From: Ancylobacter novellus DSM 506
GTDB taxonomy: Bacteria; Pseudomonadota; Alphaproteobacteria; Rhizobiales; Xanthobacteraceae
Assembly: GCF_000092925.1 (NCBI RefSeq)
Contig: NC_014217.1
Coordinates: 4,402,001 to 4,466,000 of the forward strand
DNA: 64,000 bases
Direction: 5' to 3'
Each line of letters opens with the position of its first letter. Position 1 is the first letter of the stretch. The notes below the pieces were generated by a model. It worked only from the letters and a program-made list of their open reading frames with translations. It was not told the origin of the DNA and searched no databases. Positions 8,627 to 18,103 of the stretch are shown piece by piece. Both the position numbers and the translations under genes were made by a program.

Positions 8627-9484
8627 TCAGTTGGTCTTCTCGCAGGCCGCTTCCGCCGAGAGCGTGGCGACCGGCACGTACTTCTTGCGGATGGTGGTGT
8701 AGGTGCAGTCCTTGATCATCTCGGCGAGCGCGCCATTGACGCGCTTGACCAGCGCCTCGCTCTTCTTCGGGAAGATCCAGCTATAGCCGCGCTCGGCCTC
8801 GGGAATGGAGGGGTCGCCGAGCCAGTGGTCGCCGCCGGCGAGCTCGTAGTCCTTGCCTTCGGGCTTGGCGATCAGCTCCAGCGTCCAGTTGATCTTGGAG
8901 TCGAAGACGAGGTCGAGGCGGCCGGCCAGCAGGTCGAGCTTCATCTGGTCGGGGTTGTCGTAATAGACCTCGACGAAGGTGTCCTTGCCGAAGTGCTTGT
9001 GGATGTAGGGCACCATGGAGGCGCCGCGCTGCAGCGCGATCCGCAGTCCCTTGCCGGTGACGCCTTCCTTGGTGAGCGTGTAGTTGCTGCCCTTCTTCAC
9101 CACGAAGGTGGCCGGGTTGTAGACGATGGGCGTGGCGAAGAGCGCCTTGTCCATGCGCTCGGGCGTGGGCGAGATCTGGGTGACGATGCCGTCGAACTTG
9201 CCCTGCAGCATGGACGGGATCAGCGCCTTGAAATCCATGACCACAATCTCGCAGTCGGCGCCGATGCGCTTGCACATCTCGCGGGCGAGCTCCGGCTCCA
9301 TGCCGGTGAGGTTCCCGGAGGAATCCACCATGGAGAAGGGCGGGTAGACGCCTTCATTGCCGAGCTTGAGCTTCTCGGCGGAGGCCGTGGAGAGGCCGGC
9401 ACCGAGCAGCAGGAAGCCGAGCGCGGCGGCGCCGGCGCGGAAGGATCGAGGCGGGAGACGCGGCTGGGTGGGGTTCATCGGCAT
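8627..9484 (-). CDS. amino-acid ABC transporter periplasmic binding protein
   Basis: 285 residues with a signal peptide (hydrophobic AGAAALGFLLLGAGLSTASA) and a family 3 solute-binding domain. Markers are LGNEGVYPPFSMVDSSGNLTGME near the N-terminus and DFKALIPSMLQGKFDGIVTQ. It has two cysteines in the first lobe (CKRIGADC) and another pair near the C-terminus (DCTYTT, EAACEKTN). Proteins of this family bind polar or basic amino acids. In this cluster the ligand may be the amino-acid-like substrate or product of the hydantoinase/carbamoylase. The in-frame ATG at 9478 has better spacing to an AGGA and may be the true start. Confidence 0.88.
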   Translation of the reverse strand: MPMNPTQPRLPPRSFRAGAAALGFLLLGAGLSTASAEKLKLGNEGVYPPFSMVDSSGNLTGMEPELAREMCKRIGADCEIVVMDFKALIPSMLQGKFDGIVTQISPTPERMDKALFATPIVYNPATFVVKKGSNYTLTKEGVTGKGLRIALQRGASMVPYIHKHFGKDTFVEVYYDNPDQMKLDLLAGRLDLVFDSKINWTLELIAKPEGKDYELAGGDHWLGDPSIPEAERGYSWIFPKKSEALVKRVNGALAEMIKDCTYTTIRKKYVPVATLSAEAACEKTN

Positions 9485-9523
9485 CGTCCTGTCTTCAAGG
9501 GTGGGAGTGCGGGAGCGCAGCGG

Positions 9524-10843
9524 TCAGAACTCGAGCAGGTTGTCGCGCAGCTGTTCGTGCGCGTAGGCACGGCGGGTAAGGCCACGCCGCTGCAAGACCG
9601 GCACCAGCCCATCCATGATGGTGGCGACCGAGCGGCGGCTGACGTCGGACAGCACGAGCAGGAAGCCGTCGCCGCCGACCTCCTGCATCACCTCGTCCAT
9701 CTGGGACGCGACGCTGTCCGGCGTGCCGACCATGTCGACGCAGTAGCCGACGCTCACATGGTCTACCATCGCCTGGCGCAGCGGCTTGTCGCCGGCGCGG
9801 GTAAGGAATTGCGAGAGGCTCGACTGGTGGCCGTTGGTGGTGAGCACCAGCTCGCTCACCGGCGTGTCGAGGTCGAGGTCGGACAGATCGAGATTGGTGC
9901 TCCAGCCGAAGCGCGCCATGCGGGCGTCGAGATTGGCGGCGGCCTGCACGCGGCGCTGCTCGGCGGCCCATTTTGCCTGCTCCTCGGTCTCGGCGACGAC
10001 CGGCGAGAGCAGGAACAGGATCTTGCAGCTGTCCGGGTCGCGGCCCATCGCGGCCATCTGGGCGCGGATGTCGTCGCGGTACTGCTTCATATTGGCGACG
10101 CCGTTCGGCGCGGCGACGATGGTGTCGGCGTGTGTGGCGGCGATCTTGCGCCCGCTCTTGGAGCCGCCGGCCTGCGCGATCACCGGCTGGCCCTGCGGGC
10201 AGGGTCCGGAGTTCAGCGGGCCGCGCGAGGCGTAGTACTGGCCCTTGTAGTCGATGGTGTGGACCTTGGCCGGGTCGATGAGAATGCCGTTCTCGCGGTC
10301 GTCGAGGATGGCGCCGGGCTCCCACGAGCCCCACAGGCCCTTGACGATGTCGATGTACTCCTCGGCCATCACGTAGCGCTGGTCGTGCTCCGGCAGCTTG
10401 TCCATGCCGAAGTTCTGCGCGGAGAGGTCGGAGGAGCCGGTCACCATGTTCCAGCCGGCGCGCCCGCCCGAGATCTGGTCGAGCGAGGAGACGATGCGGG
10501 CGGTCAAATACGGGTGGTAGGCGAAGGTGGAGAGCGTCGGTACGATGCCGAGCCGCTTGGTCGCCGCCGCCATGATGCTGGCGACCACCGAGGGTTCCTG
10601 CCTGGGCACGCAGATGCCGCCCTTCAGGAAGATGTCGCGCGAATTCTGCCAGTTCTGGCCGACATAGATGGAATCCTCGATGAGGATGTAGTCGAAACAG
10701 GCCCGCTCCATCGACCGCACGAGGTCGAGGAACATGTCCGCCGTCATCCATTCCTGCGCGATGTTGCCGGTCCAGGGCTCGCCCCACGCCTGGATGCTGG
10801 AGCCCTGAAGAAACCAGGCGAGATGAAACGGATTGGCAGGCAT
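9524..10843 (-). CDS. FMN-dependent monooxygenase, NtaA/SnaA/DszA family (second copy)
   Basis: 439 residues, clearly paralogous to the gene at 3869. Shared family text includes FHLAWFLQGSS, RAGWNMVTGSSDLSAQNFG, DYKGQYYASRGPLNSGPCPQ, VIAQAGGSKSGR and GTPDSVASQMDEVM. It requires FMNH2 but has no reductase in its own transcription unit; the two reductases are on the opposite strand at 5215-6321. The start at 10843 follows AAGGAGAAGG; an upstream ATG (10864) would add seven residues. It sits between the hydantoinase and the ABC transporter, so it probably acts on the same substrate. Confidence 0.85.
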   Translation of the reverse strand: MPANPFHLAWFLQGSSIQAWGEPWTGNIAQEWMTADMFLDLVRSMERACFDYILIEDSIYVGQNWQNSRDIFLKGGICVPRQEPSVVASIMAAATKRLGIVPTLSTFAYHPYLTARIVSSLDQISGGRAGWNMVTGSSDLSAQNFGMDKLPEHDQRYVMAEEYIDIVKGLWGSWEPGAILDDRENGILIDPAKVHTIDYKGQYYASRGPLNSGPCPQGQPVIAQAGGSKSGRKIAATHADTIVAAPNGVANMKQYRDDIRAQMAAMGRDPDSCKILFLLSPVVAETEEQAKWAAEQRRVQAAANLDARMARFGWSTNLDLSDLDLDTPVSELVLTTNGHQSSLSQFLTRAGDKPLRQAMVDHVSVGYCVDMVGTPDSVASQMDEVMQEVGGDGFLLVLSDVSRRSVATIMDGLVPVLQRRGLTRRAYAHEQLRDNLLEF

Positions 10844-11020
10844 GAACGCACCTTCTCCTTGCATGCACAGCGTCGATCGCGCGCGACGCAGCGGAGAAGG
10901 TAAGGCCGCTCAACGGACGGGAAGTATCGCCAAGAGACGAAGCTTGTTTTGTCTGCTCGCCTTATAGGCCAGCCTAGAATCTAAGCAGCGCGTATGCGCG
11001 CTGGTCAGCGCTGGGCCGGC

Positions 11021-12478
11021 CTACACGCCGATGGGCATATGCGCCGGGTCGCGCTCCACCGCGCGCGGGGCCACCAGCGCCTTCCAGGTGGAGAGCGCGC
11101 GGTTCGCCGCCGGGAAGGCGGGGCGGGAGACGAAGCGGCCGCGGCCCGGGCGCGGCGTCGCGTTGCCGCCGGCCGAATACACCACCTCGCCGCGCGAGAG
11201 GGTGAAGCGCGGCAGGCCGCGCACCTCGACGCCCTCGAACACGTTGTAGTCGATGGCCGATTTCTGCGCACTGGCGCGGATGGTCTTGCCCGCCTTCGGG
11301 TCGAGCACGACGATGTCGGCATCCGCCCCCGGCGCGATGGCGCCCTTCTTCGGATAGATGTTGAGGATGCGGGCGATGTTGGTCGAGGTCACCGCCACGA
11401 ACTCGTTCGGGGTCAGCCGGCCGGTCTCCACGCCCTTGGTCCAGAGCACCGGCAGCCGGTCCTCCAGCCCGCCGGTGCCGTTGGGGATCTTGGTGAAGTC
11501 GGTCAGGCCCATGCGCTTCTGCGCCGTGGTGAAGGCGCAATGGTCGGTCGCCACGACCTGCAGCGAGCCGGAAGAGAGCCCCGCCCACAGGCTGTCCTGA
11601 TGCAACTTGTCGCGGAAGGGCGGCGACATCACCCGCTGCGCCGCGTGGTCCCAGTCGGGATGGGCATATTCGCCCTCGTCGAGGGCGAGGTGCTGGGCCA
11701 GCGGCTCGCCATAGACCCGCATGCCCTTCTGGCGGGCGCGGCGGATGGCTTCGTGCGCCTGCTCGCAGGAGACGTGGACGATGTAGACCGGCACGCCGGC
11801 GGCGTCGGCGATCATGATGGCGCGGTTGACCGCCTCGCCCTCCACCTCCGGCGGACGGGAATAGGCATGCGCCTCCGGTCCGCGAATGCCCTCGGCGAGA
11901 AACTTCTGCTGTAAGGCCGCGACGATGTCGCCGTTCTCCGCATGCACGAGCGGCAGCGCGCCGAGCGCGGCGCAGCGCTGGAAGGAGGCGAACATCTGGT
12001 CGTCGTCGACCATCAGCGCACCCTTATAGGCCATGAAATGCTTGAAGCTGTTCACGCCGCGCGCGACCACCAGCTCCATGGCGTCGAAGGTCGCCTCCGA
12101 CCAGCCGGTGATGCACATGTGGAAGGAATAGTCCGAGCTCGCCTGCCTCTTTGCGCGTGCCTCCCAGGCGTCGAGGGCGCCGATCAGGTCGTCACCCTCC
12201 GGGATGACGAAGTCCACCACCATGGTGGTGCCGCCCGACAGCGCGGCAAAGGTGCCGCTCTCCCAGGTCTCCGCTGTGGTGGTGCCCATGAAGGGCATCT
12301 CCAGATGGGTGTGCGGGTCGATGCCGCCGGGCATGACACAGGTGCCGGCGGCGTCGAGCACGGTGTCGCCGGAGAGGTAGGGTCCGATGGCGGCGATCCT
12401 CTCGCCCTCGATGAGCACGTCCGCCTCATAGGAGCGGTCGGCAGCGACGACGGTGCCGCCCTTGATGACGATGGACAT
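11021..12478 (-). CDS. hydA: dihydropyrimidinase / D-hydantoinase
   Basis: A 485-residue cyclic amidohydrolase. Metal-site residues are visible: H56 and H58 in GGIDPHTHLE, the probable carboxylated lysine K146 in NSFKHFMAYK, H179 in LVHAENG, a His in VYIVHVSC and Asp in ATDHCAF. The enzyme hydrolyses the ring of 5,6-dihydropyrimidines or hydantoins to N-carbamoyl amino acids, which the adjacent carbamoylase can then cleave. Start 12478 has GGGAGAGAG upstream; an earlier ATG (12559) gives an arginine-rich extension and lies inside the neighbouring gene. Family length is normal. The specific ring substrate is unknown. Confidence 0.9.
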   Translation of the reverse strand: MSIVIKGGTVVAADRSYEADVLIEGERIAAIGPYLSGDTVLDAAGTCVMPGGIDPHTHLEMPFMGTTTAETWESGTFAALSGGTTMVVDFVIPEGDDLIGALDAWEARAKRQASSDYSFHMCITGWSEATFDAMELVVARGVNSFKHFMAYKGALMVDDDQMFASFQRCAALGALPLVHAENGDIVAALQQKFLAEGIRGPEAHAYSRPPEVEGEAVNRAIMIADAAGVPVYIVHVSCEQAHEAIRRARQKGMRVYGEPLAQHLALDEGEYAHPDWDHAAQRVMSPPFRDKLHQDSLWAGLSSGSLQVVATDHCAFTTAQKRMGLTDFTKIPNGTGGLEDRLPVLWTKGVETGRLTPNEFVAVTSTNIARILNIYPKKGAIAPGADADIVVLDPKAGKTIRASAQKSAIDYNVFEGVEVRGLPRFTLSRGEVVYSAGGNATPRPGRGRFVSRPAFPAANRALSTWKALVAPRAVERDPAHMPIGV

Positions 12479-12495
12479 GGCTCTCTCCCTACGGT

Positions 12496-13743
12496 TCAGG
12501 CGATCTCGGCGGTGGCGAGCACCGCGTGCAGCAGCACGTCGGCGCCGGCCTTGGCCCATTCCGGGGTGATGGCCTCGTCCTCATTGTGGCTCAGCCCGTC
12601 CACGCAGGGGCAGAAGATCATCGCCGCCGGCGCGACCTTGTTCACCCAGCAAGCATCGTGCCCAGCACCGGAGACGATGTCGCGATGGGAGTAGCCGAGC
12701 GCCTGCGCCGCCGCGCGCACGCGCCCGACCAACGTCGGATCGAAGGCGACGGGATCGAAGGAATTGACCTCGGCGATGGCGATGCCGAGGCCCATCTTTT
12801 CGGCGATCTCTGCCGCTCCGGCGCGCACCTCCGCTGCCATGGCGTCGAGGGCGGCGAGCTCGGGATGGCGGATGTCGATAGTGAAGACGGCCTTGCCGGC
12901 GATGATGTTGCGCGAGTTCGGGTAGACCTCGATATGGCCCACGGCGCCCACCGCCATCGGCGCATGCGCCCAGGCGATCCGGTCCACCAGTTCCATGATG
13001 CGGGCGGCGCCGAGCCCGGCATTCAGCCGGCGCGGCATCGGCGTCGAGCCGGTATGCGCGTCGCGCCCGGTCAGCGTCACCTCCAGCCAGCGCGTGCCCT
13101 GGCCATGGGTGACGACGCCGATGTCGACGCCCTCGGCCTCCAGTATCGGCCCCTGCTCGATATGCAGCTCGAAATAGGCGTGCGCCTTGCGCGCGCCGAC
13201 CTCTTCCTCGCCCTTGAAGCCGATGCGCTCCAGCTCGGCGCCGAGCGTCTTGCCCTCGGCGTCGCGCACCGCATAGGCGTCATCAAGGCTCATCACCCCG
13301 GCATAGACGGCGGAGGCGACCATGGCGGGGGCGAAGCGGGCACCCTCCTCATTGGTCCAGTTCACCACCTCGATCGGATGCTTCGTGCGGATGCTGAGAT
13401 CGTTCAGCGTGCGCACCACCTCCAGCGCACCGAGCACGCCGAGCACCCCGTCGAACTTGCCGCCCGTCGGCTGGGTATCGAGATGCGAGCCGACCAGCAC
13501 CGGTAGCGCGGTGGGATCGGTGCCCTCGCGGCGGGCGTACATGGTGCCCATGGCGTCGACGCCGACGCTCATTCCTGCCGACTCGCACCAGCTCTTGAAC
13601 AGCAGCCGGCCCTCGCGGTCGGAATCGGTCAGGGTCTGGCGGTTGTTGCCGCCGCGCACGCCCGGACCGATCTGCGCCATCGCCATCAGGCTGTCCCACA
13701 GCCGCGCGCCGTCGGTGCGCCAGTTGCCGCTTGGGGCCGTCAT
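12496..13743 (-). CDS. N-carbamoyl-L-amino-acid / beta-ureidopropionate amidohydrolase (M20 family)
   Basis: A 415-residue Zn-dependent hydrolase of the carbamoylase/allantoate amidohydrolase group. Motifs: VGSHLDTQPTGGKFDGVLGV (metal-binding His and Asp), WTNEEGARF, ELHIEQGP and SGAGHDAC. It should remove the carbamoyl group as CO2 and ammonia. It is 17 bp upstream of the hydantoinase gene, the classic pairing for converting hydantoins or dihydropyrimidines to amino acids. The start at 13743 has GAGGAGAGAG; an in-frame upstream ATG lacks family support. First gene of the seven-gene leftward run, so the promoter should lie in 13744-13832. Confidence 0.88.
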   Translation of the reverse strand: MTAPSGNWRTDGARLWDSLMAMAQIGPGVRGGNNRQTLTDSDREGRLLFKSWCESAGMSVGVDAMGTMYARREGTDPTALPVLVGSHLDTQPTGGKFDGVLGVLGALEVVRTLNDLSIRTKHPIEVVNWTNEEGARFAPAMVASAVYAGVMSLDDAYAVRDAEGKTLGAELERIGFKGEEEVGARKAHAYFELHIEQGPILEAEGVDIGVVTHGQGTRWLEVTLTGRDAHTGSTPMPRRLNAGLGAARIMELVDRIAWAHAPMAVGAVGHIEVYPNSRNIIAGKAVFTIDIRHPELAALDAMAAEVRAGAAEIAEKMGLGIAIAEVNSFDPVAFDPTLVGRVRAAAQALGYSHRDIVSGAGHDACWVNKVAPAAMIFCPCVDGLSHNEDEAITPEWAKAGADVLLHAVLATAEIA

Positions 13744-13832
13744 GATCTCTCTCCTCTTCGCAAAGCCGCTCAGAGGTTCACCACCGGCAGCACCGTGCCG
13801 ACTTTGGCGGCCCAAGCCGCCGGCGGCAATGG

Positions 13833-16331
13833 TCAGGCGGACAGATCGGGCGAGACATCACCAGCAACGGCGACGAGGAGGGACCATTGTTCGGATAGCG
13901 ACCTGCCGGGGGAGCGGATCGGCGCGCCGGCGAGGTCGCGCCATTCCTCGTCGCCCCAGCCGTCGCGGAACGACAGGTGGGGCGCGCCGTGAGCCGGATC
14001 CGGCACCCGCGTCGGGACGACGACGCGCACCGCGGTGCCGTCCGTCCGCCGCTCGAAGCCGAACCAGCGCCAGGGCGAGGGGGCGAGGCGCAGCGGGGTG
14101 TAGCCGCCGCGGGTCAGCGCCGGATGGGTGCGGCGAAGCGCCAACAGGCGACGGGTGACGTCGAACTTCTCCCGGTCCTCCGGCGCGAGTGTGCCGGCTC
14201 CCTCCAGCGCGGCGCGGCGCGCGTCCCAGTCGACCGGACGGCGATTGTCGGGATCGACCAGCGAGAAGTCGCGGAACTCGGTGCCCTGATAGATGTCCGG
14301 TGTGCCCGGCAGCGTGAGCTGGAGCACGGTTTGGGCGAGGCCGACGAGGCGCGCCGCTGGCGCCAGCCGATCCACCAGCCGCTCGATCGCCGCGAGGACG
14401 GGTTCGCCCTCCGGCGCCGTGACGATGGCCGTTGCGAATGCCTGTGCCGCCTGCTCATAGGCTTCGTTCGGGGTCTCCCAATCAGTGTGCCGCTTGGCCT
14501 CGCGCAGCGCCTTGGTGAGATAGGCGGCGATGCGTTCCTGCGAGATCGGCCAGGCGGAAACCAGCGTCTGCAGGATTATCACCTGATCGAGCGGGTCGGG
14601 CAGGGCGAGGCCCGCCTCCTGCCGCGCCAGCGCGGCACAGGCCCCGCGCGTCTCGTCGAGAAAGCCGAGCCAGTCGTCGGGCCAGAAGCTCAGCGCCGCG
14701 AGGCGGGCGCGGGTGTCCGGCCCGCGCTTGGTGTCATGGGTGGCGAGGGGGGTGAGGTCGCGGGCCTGTGTCGCGGCGCGGGCGGCGTTGAGCGCGTGGA
14801 TCTCGTCGACGCCGCGCGAGGGATGCTCAAGGCTGCCGCCGACCTCGTTGACGCAGAGCAGCACCGGCACGCGGTAAAGCTCCGTATCCTCGAAGCCCTT
14901 GGCCATGGCCGGGCCGCTGAGTTGCTGGAAGCGCAGGCGGAACTGCCGGTCGCTGTCGATGTGTGGCTGCCGCAGCCGCTCCAGCAGCACCGCACCGGCG
15001 GCATTGGTCAGTGGGTCCTCGGCGGCCGCCATGGCCTCGCGGATAACGTCCCAGATCGCCTCGTCCTCCGGCGCATGGCCGTCCCATGTCGCGTAGGAGC
15101 GGTAGACCGGGCAGTGGACGATGAGCGCCACCACCGCCTGCCTGATCGCGGCCTCGGTGAGGTCGCCGCGGGCGATGTCCGCGTCGAGCCCGTCGCGGGC
15201 GAGCCGGGTCAGCGCCTCGACCTCGGCGGCGAGGCTGGTCGAGAGCACCTGCCGCTTGGCGTCAGCGAGGCGCTTAGCCGGCGTATCGGTGAGCAGGTGG
15301 CGGGCGCGCAGGTCCTCCTCCAGCGCGCGGTAGCCGTCCGCGTCGACGAAAAGGCCGTTGATGTCGTTGAGCCGCTCATAGCCGGTGGTGCCGTCGATCG
15401 GCCAGTCGCGCAGCCTCTCGCCGGGCTCCAATATCTTCTCGACCACCAGCGGCACGTCCGGTCCGACCAGTGCGCGCAGCCGCGCGCAATAGCCGGCGGG
15501 GTCGACGAGGCCGTCTATGTGGTCGATGCGCAGGCCGTGGACCAGGCCGCGCCGCATGAGGTCGAGCGGGAGGCGGTGGACGATCTCGAACACCTCCGGG
15601 TCCTCGACGCGCACGCCGGCGAGATCGGTGATGTTGAAGAAGCGGCGATAATTCAGGTCGTGCGCCGCCATGCGCCACCAGCCGAGCCGCCAGTGCTGGG
15701 CGTCGAGGATGGCGGCGAGATCGGCGGAGGCGAAGGCGGCGTCCAGCTTTGCGCGGGCCTCGGCATCGAGCGGCGCAGGCGCGTCGCTCAGGCCAGCAGC
15801 CGCGCGCAGCTCGGCGCCGCTTTCCGGACGCAACGGGAAGGCATGGTCGGCATAGGCGAGGACAACGCGCCCGCTCTCCTCGGCGCGCAGCGAGAGCTGC
15901 CCAGCCTCCAACGTCGCCTGCAAGGGATCGCCGAGCACGGGCAGCAGCAGCCGCCCCTGTTCCCAGAACACGTCGAACAGCTTGGCGGCCGGGCAGTCCG
16001 GTCCGCGCTCCAGCATCTCCGTCCAGAACGGATTGCGGCTGGAGGCGGCCATGTGGTTCGGCACGATGTCGAGCAGCACGCCCATGCCGTGCTCCGCGAG
16101 GCGCGCGGCGAGGCGCTCGAAGCCCTCTTCGCCGCCGAGCTCCGGATTGACCCGCGTCGGGTCGGCGACGTCGTAGCCATGGGTCGAGCCCTGCACGGCG
16201 AGGGTGATCGGCGAGGCGTAGAGATGGCTGATGCCAAGCTCCGCCAGATAGGGCACCAGCGCCTCGGCATCCGCGAAGGTGAAGCCCTTGTGGAATTGCA
16301 GCCGGTAGGTGGCGCGGAGATCGGGGCTCAT
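13833..16331 (-). CDS. treY: malto-oligosyltrehalose synthase
   Basis: An 832-residue GH13 enzyme that isomerises the terminal alpha-1,4 link of maltodextrins to alpha,alpha-1,1, giving maltooligosyl trehalose. It opens with ATYRLQFHKGFTF, typical of TreY. It has DIVPNHMA (88-95), GLRIDHIDG (266-274, catalytic Asp 270) and LPGTPDIYQGTEF towards the C-terminus. The start at 16331 overlaps the treZ stop by 4 bp; an ATG six codons earlier is possible. Last gene of the glgX-treZ-treY unit. The product passes to TreZ. Confidence 0.93.
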   Translation of the reverse strand: MSPDLRATYRLQFHKGFTFADAEALVPYLAELGISHLYASPITLAVQGSTHGYDVADPTRVNPELGGEEGFERLAARLAEHGMGVLLDIVPNHMAASSRNPFWTEMLERGPDCPAAKLFDVFWEQGRLLLPVLGDPLQATLEAGQLSLRAEESGRVVLAYADHAFPLRPESGAELRAAAGLSDAPAPLDAEARAKLDAAFASADLAAILDAQHWRLGWWRMAAHDLNYRRFFNITDLAGVRVEDPEVFEIVHRLPLDLMRRGLVHGLRIDHIDGLVDPAGYCARLRALVGPDVPLVVEKILEPGERLRDWPIDGTTGYERLNDINGLFVDADGYRALEEDLRARHLLTDTPAKRLADAKRQVLSTSLAAEVEALTRLARDGLDADIARGDLTEAAIRQAVVALIVHCPVYRSYATWDGHAPEDEAIWDVIREAMAAAEDPLTNAAGAVLLERLRQPHIDSDRQFRLRFQQLSGPAMAKGFEDTELYRVPVLLCVNEVGGSLEHPSRGVDEIHALNAARAATQARDLTPLATHDTKRGPDTRARLAALSFWPDDWLGFLDETRGACAALARQEAGLALPDPLDQVIILQTLVSAWPISQERIAAYLTKALREAKRHTDWETPNEAYEQAAQAFATAIVTAPEGEPVLAAIERLVDRLAPAARLVGLAQTVLQLTLPGTPDIYQGTEFRDFSLVDPDNRRPVDWDARRAALEGAGTLAPEDREKFDVTRRLLALRRTHPALTRGGYTPLRLAPSPWRWFGFERRTDGTAVRVVVPTRVPDPAHGAPHLSFRDGWGDEEWRDLAGAPIRSPGRSLSEQWSLLVAVAGDVSPDLSA

Positions 16332-18103
16332 GCGGAAGCGAGGCTCCACACCGCGGCGGCGAAGGGGCCGAGCGCAAGTCGTCCATCCGCCTCATGTGTC
16401 ACCGCACCGATGCTGGCGGCGGCCGGCATGCCGGCGATCCCGGTCGGCGGGTCGAGCGTCACGGCCTGCGTGCCGGCATTGAGCGCCATCACCAGCGTGC
16501 CGGCCTGAAAGCGCCAGGCGATCCGTAGCGCGTCCTGCGCGCGGGTGTGCTCGGCGCCGAGATAGTGGCTTCCTGTCAGCGGCCAGACCAGCTTGCTGCG
16601 CTGTTCGACGAGGCGGCGGAAGGCGTCGAGCTCGGCGCGCGCCTGCGGCGTGGCGAAGTCCTCCGGCTTCAGCTTGGCAAAGATGAAGGTCGCCTCGGCC
16701 AGAGGATCGGGGAAGCTCGCCTCGCCATGCGCGTCGAAGAAGTCGGCGAATTCCGAGCGGCGGCCCTTTCGCACCGCTTCGGCGAACTCGCCTTTGAGGT
16801 CGCAGAAGAAGGGGAAGGGCGTGCGCAGCAGCGCCTCCTCGCCCATGAACAACAGGGGGATCTCCGGCGAGAGCATGAGCACGAAGCGCAGGAAGGCGAG
16901 CCGCTCCGGCGCGAGCGAGGCCGCGAGCCGGTCGCCGAGCGGCCGGTTGCCGATATGGTCATGGTTCTGCACGAAGCTGACGAAGGCGTCCGGCGGCAGC
17001 TCGCCGGAGGGCGCGCCGCGCGGGGGACCGTCCGCGTCGGGATAGGGCTCGCCCTGGAAGACGAAACCTTCCGAAAGCGCCCGGCCGGCCGCCGCGACCG
17101 CATCGTCGGCATAGGGCGCGTAATAGCCGGCCCGCTCGCCGGTCGCGAGCACATGCAAAGCGTGGTGCCAGTCGTCGTTCCACTGGGCGGTGAAGAGGCG
17201 CTCGCCGCGCGTCATCCAGCCGGCCACATTGTCATGGTTCTCCAGTACCAGGAAGGCGTCGGGCCGCACCGCCCGGCAGGCCTCTGCGATCTCGTGCAGG
17301 AAGGTCTCCGCGCCCTTGGTCGCCAGCGCATGCACGGCGTCGAAGCGCAGCCCGTCGAAGCCGAAATCGGCGAGCCAATAGGCGGCGTTCCCGGTGAAGA
17401 AGGCGCGCACCGTCTCGTTCTCGAGATCGATTGCCGGCCCCCACGGCGTCGTTAGGTTCTGCCGGAAGAAGGCGCTGGCATAGAGCGGCAGGTAGTTCCC
17501 GCTCGGCCCGAAATGGTTGTAGACGACGTCGAGCATCATCCCGAGGCCGCGCTCATGGGCGGCGTCGATCAGCGCGCGCAGGTCGTCCGGCGTGCCATAG
17601 GCGCGGTCGGGGGCGTAGAGCAGTACGCCGTCATAGCCCCAGTTCCGCGCGCCGGGGAAATCGGCGACCGGCATCAGCTCGATCACGGTGAAGCCGGCGT
17701 CGCGATAATGGTCGAGCCGATCGACGAGCGAGCGGAAGGTGCCCTCCGGCGTCGCCGTGCCGACATGCACCTCGGCGATCACCGCCTCGTGCCACGGCCG
17801 TGACCACGGGCGGGGCAGGGCGGCGGGCGGCGCGGTGAGCACGCTCCAGCCGTCCGCATCCTCCGCCTGCATGCGCGAGGCCGGGTCGGGCACGGCCCGC
17901 CCGTCGATGTTGAAACGGTAGCGCGTGCCGGGCGCGGCATCAGATACTTCGACGGCAAAGAAACCGTCGTCGCCCCGCTGCCTGACGTGCCGCCCACCGC
18001 CCTCGATCTCCAGCTCGACGGCCCGCGCGTCCGGCGCGAACAACCGGAAGCGCGCGCCCTGCGCCGTGAGTTCGGGACCGAAGCGATGCGCGGGGCTCGT
18101 CAT
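16328..18103 (-). CDS. treZ: malto-oligosyltrehalose trehalohydrolase
   Basis: A 591-residue GH13 enzyme with an N-terminal E-set/CBM48 domain (about 5-90), a TIM barrel and a C-terminal beta domain. Visible features are LDVVYNHFGPSGNYL (191-205), GLRFDAVHA with the nucleophile Asp255, LVLENHDN with the acid/base Glu288, and QNHDHIGNRPLGDR. It releases free trehalose from maltooligosyl trehalose. Start 18103 overlaps the glgX stop by 4 bp, giving coupled translation. With TreY it is the TreYZ route to trehalose as an osmolyte. Confidence 0.93.
   Translation of the reverse strand: MTSPAHRFGPELTAQGARFRLFAPDARAVELEIEGGGRHVRQRGDDGFFAVEVSDAAPGTRYRFNIDGRAVPDPASRMQAEDADGWSVLTAPPAALPRPWSRPWHEAVIAEVHVGTATPEGTFRSLVDRLDHYRDAGFTVIELMPVADFPGARNWGYDGVLLYAPDRAYGTPDDLRALIDAAHERGLGMMLDVVYNHFGPSGNYLPLYASAFFRQNLTTPWGPAIDLENETVRAFFTGNAAYWLADFGFDGLRFDAVHALATKGAETFLHEIAEACRAVRPDAFLVLENHDNVAGWMTRGERLFTAQWNDDWHHALHVLATGERAGYYAPYADDAVAAAGRALSEGFVFQGEPYPDADGPPRGAPSGELPPDAFVSFVQNHDHIGNRPLGDRLAASLAPERLAFLRFVLMLSPEIPLLFMGEEALLRTPFPFFCDLKGEFAEAVRKGRRSEFADFFDAHGEASFPDPLAEATFIFAKLKPEDFATPQARAELDAFRRLVEQRSKLVWPLTGSHYLGAEHTRAQDALRIAWRFQAGTLVMALNAGTQAVTLDPPTGIAGMPAAASIGAVTHEADGRLALGPFAAAVWSLASA

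Noticed and set aside
8825..10903. 692-codon plus-strand open frame opposite the ABC and monooxygenase genes
   Set aside because: It is the mirror of well-supported minus-strand genes, has repetitive Gly/Ala/Arg/Asp/His composition and no family motif; such frames are common in high-GC DNA.
10965..10976. TAGGC-N2-GCCTA dyad upstream of the second monooxygenase
   Set aside because: Arms of five bases only and no second copy elsewhere; could be chance.
13806..13821. GGCGGC-N4-GCCGCC hairpin between treY and the carbamoylase as a terminator
   Set aside because: Short stem, no T-run on either strand; GC-rich hairpins of this size are frequent here.
13977..16508. 843-codon plus-strand open frame opposite treY/treZ
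   Set aside because: Antisense shadow of treY with low-complexity translation; TreY motifs on the minus strand are unambiguous.
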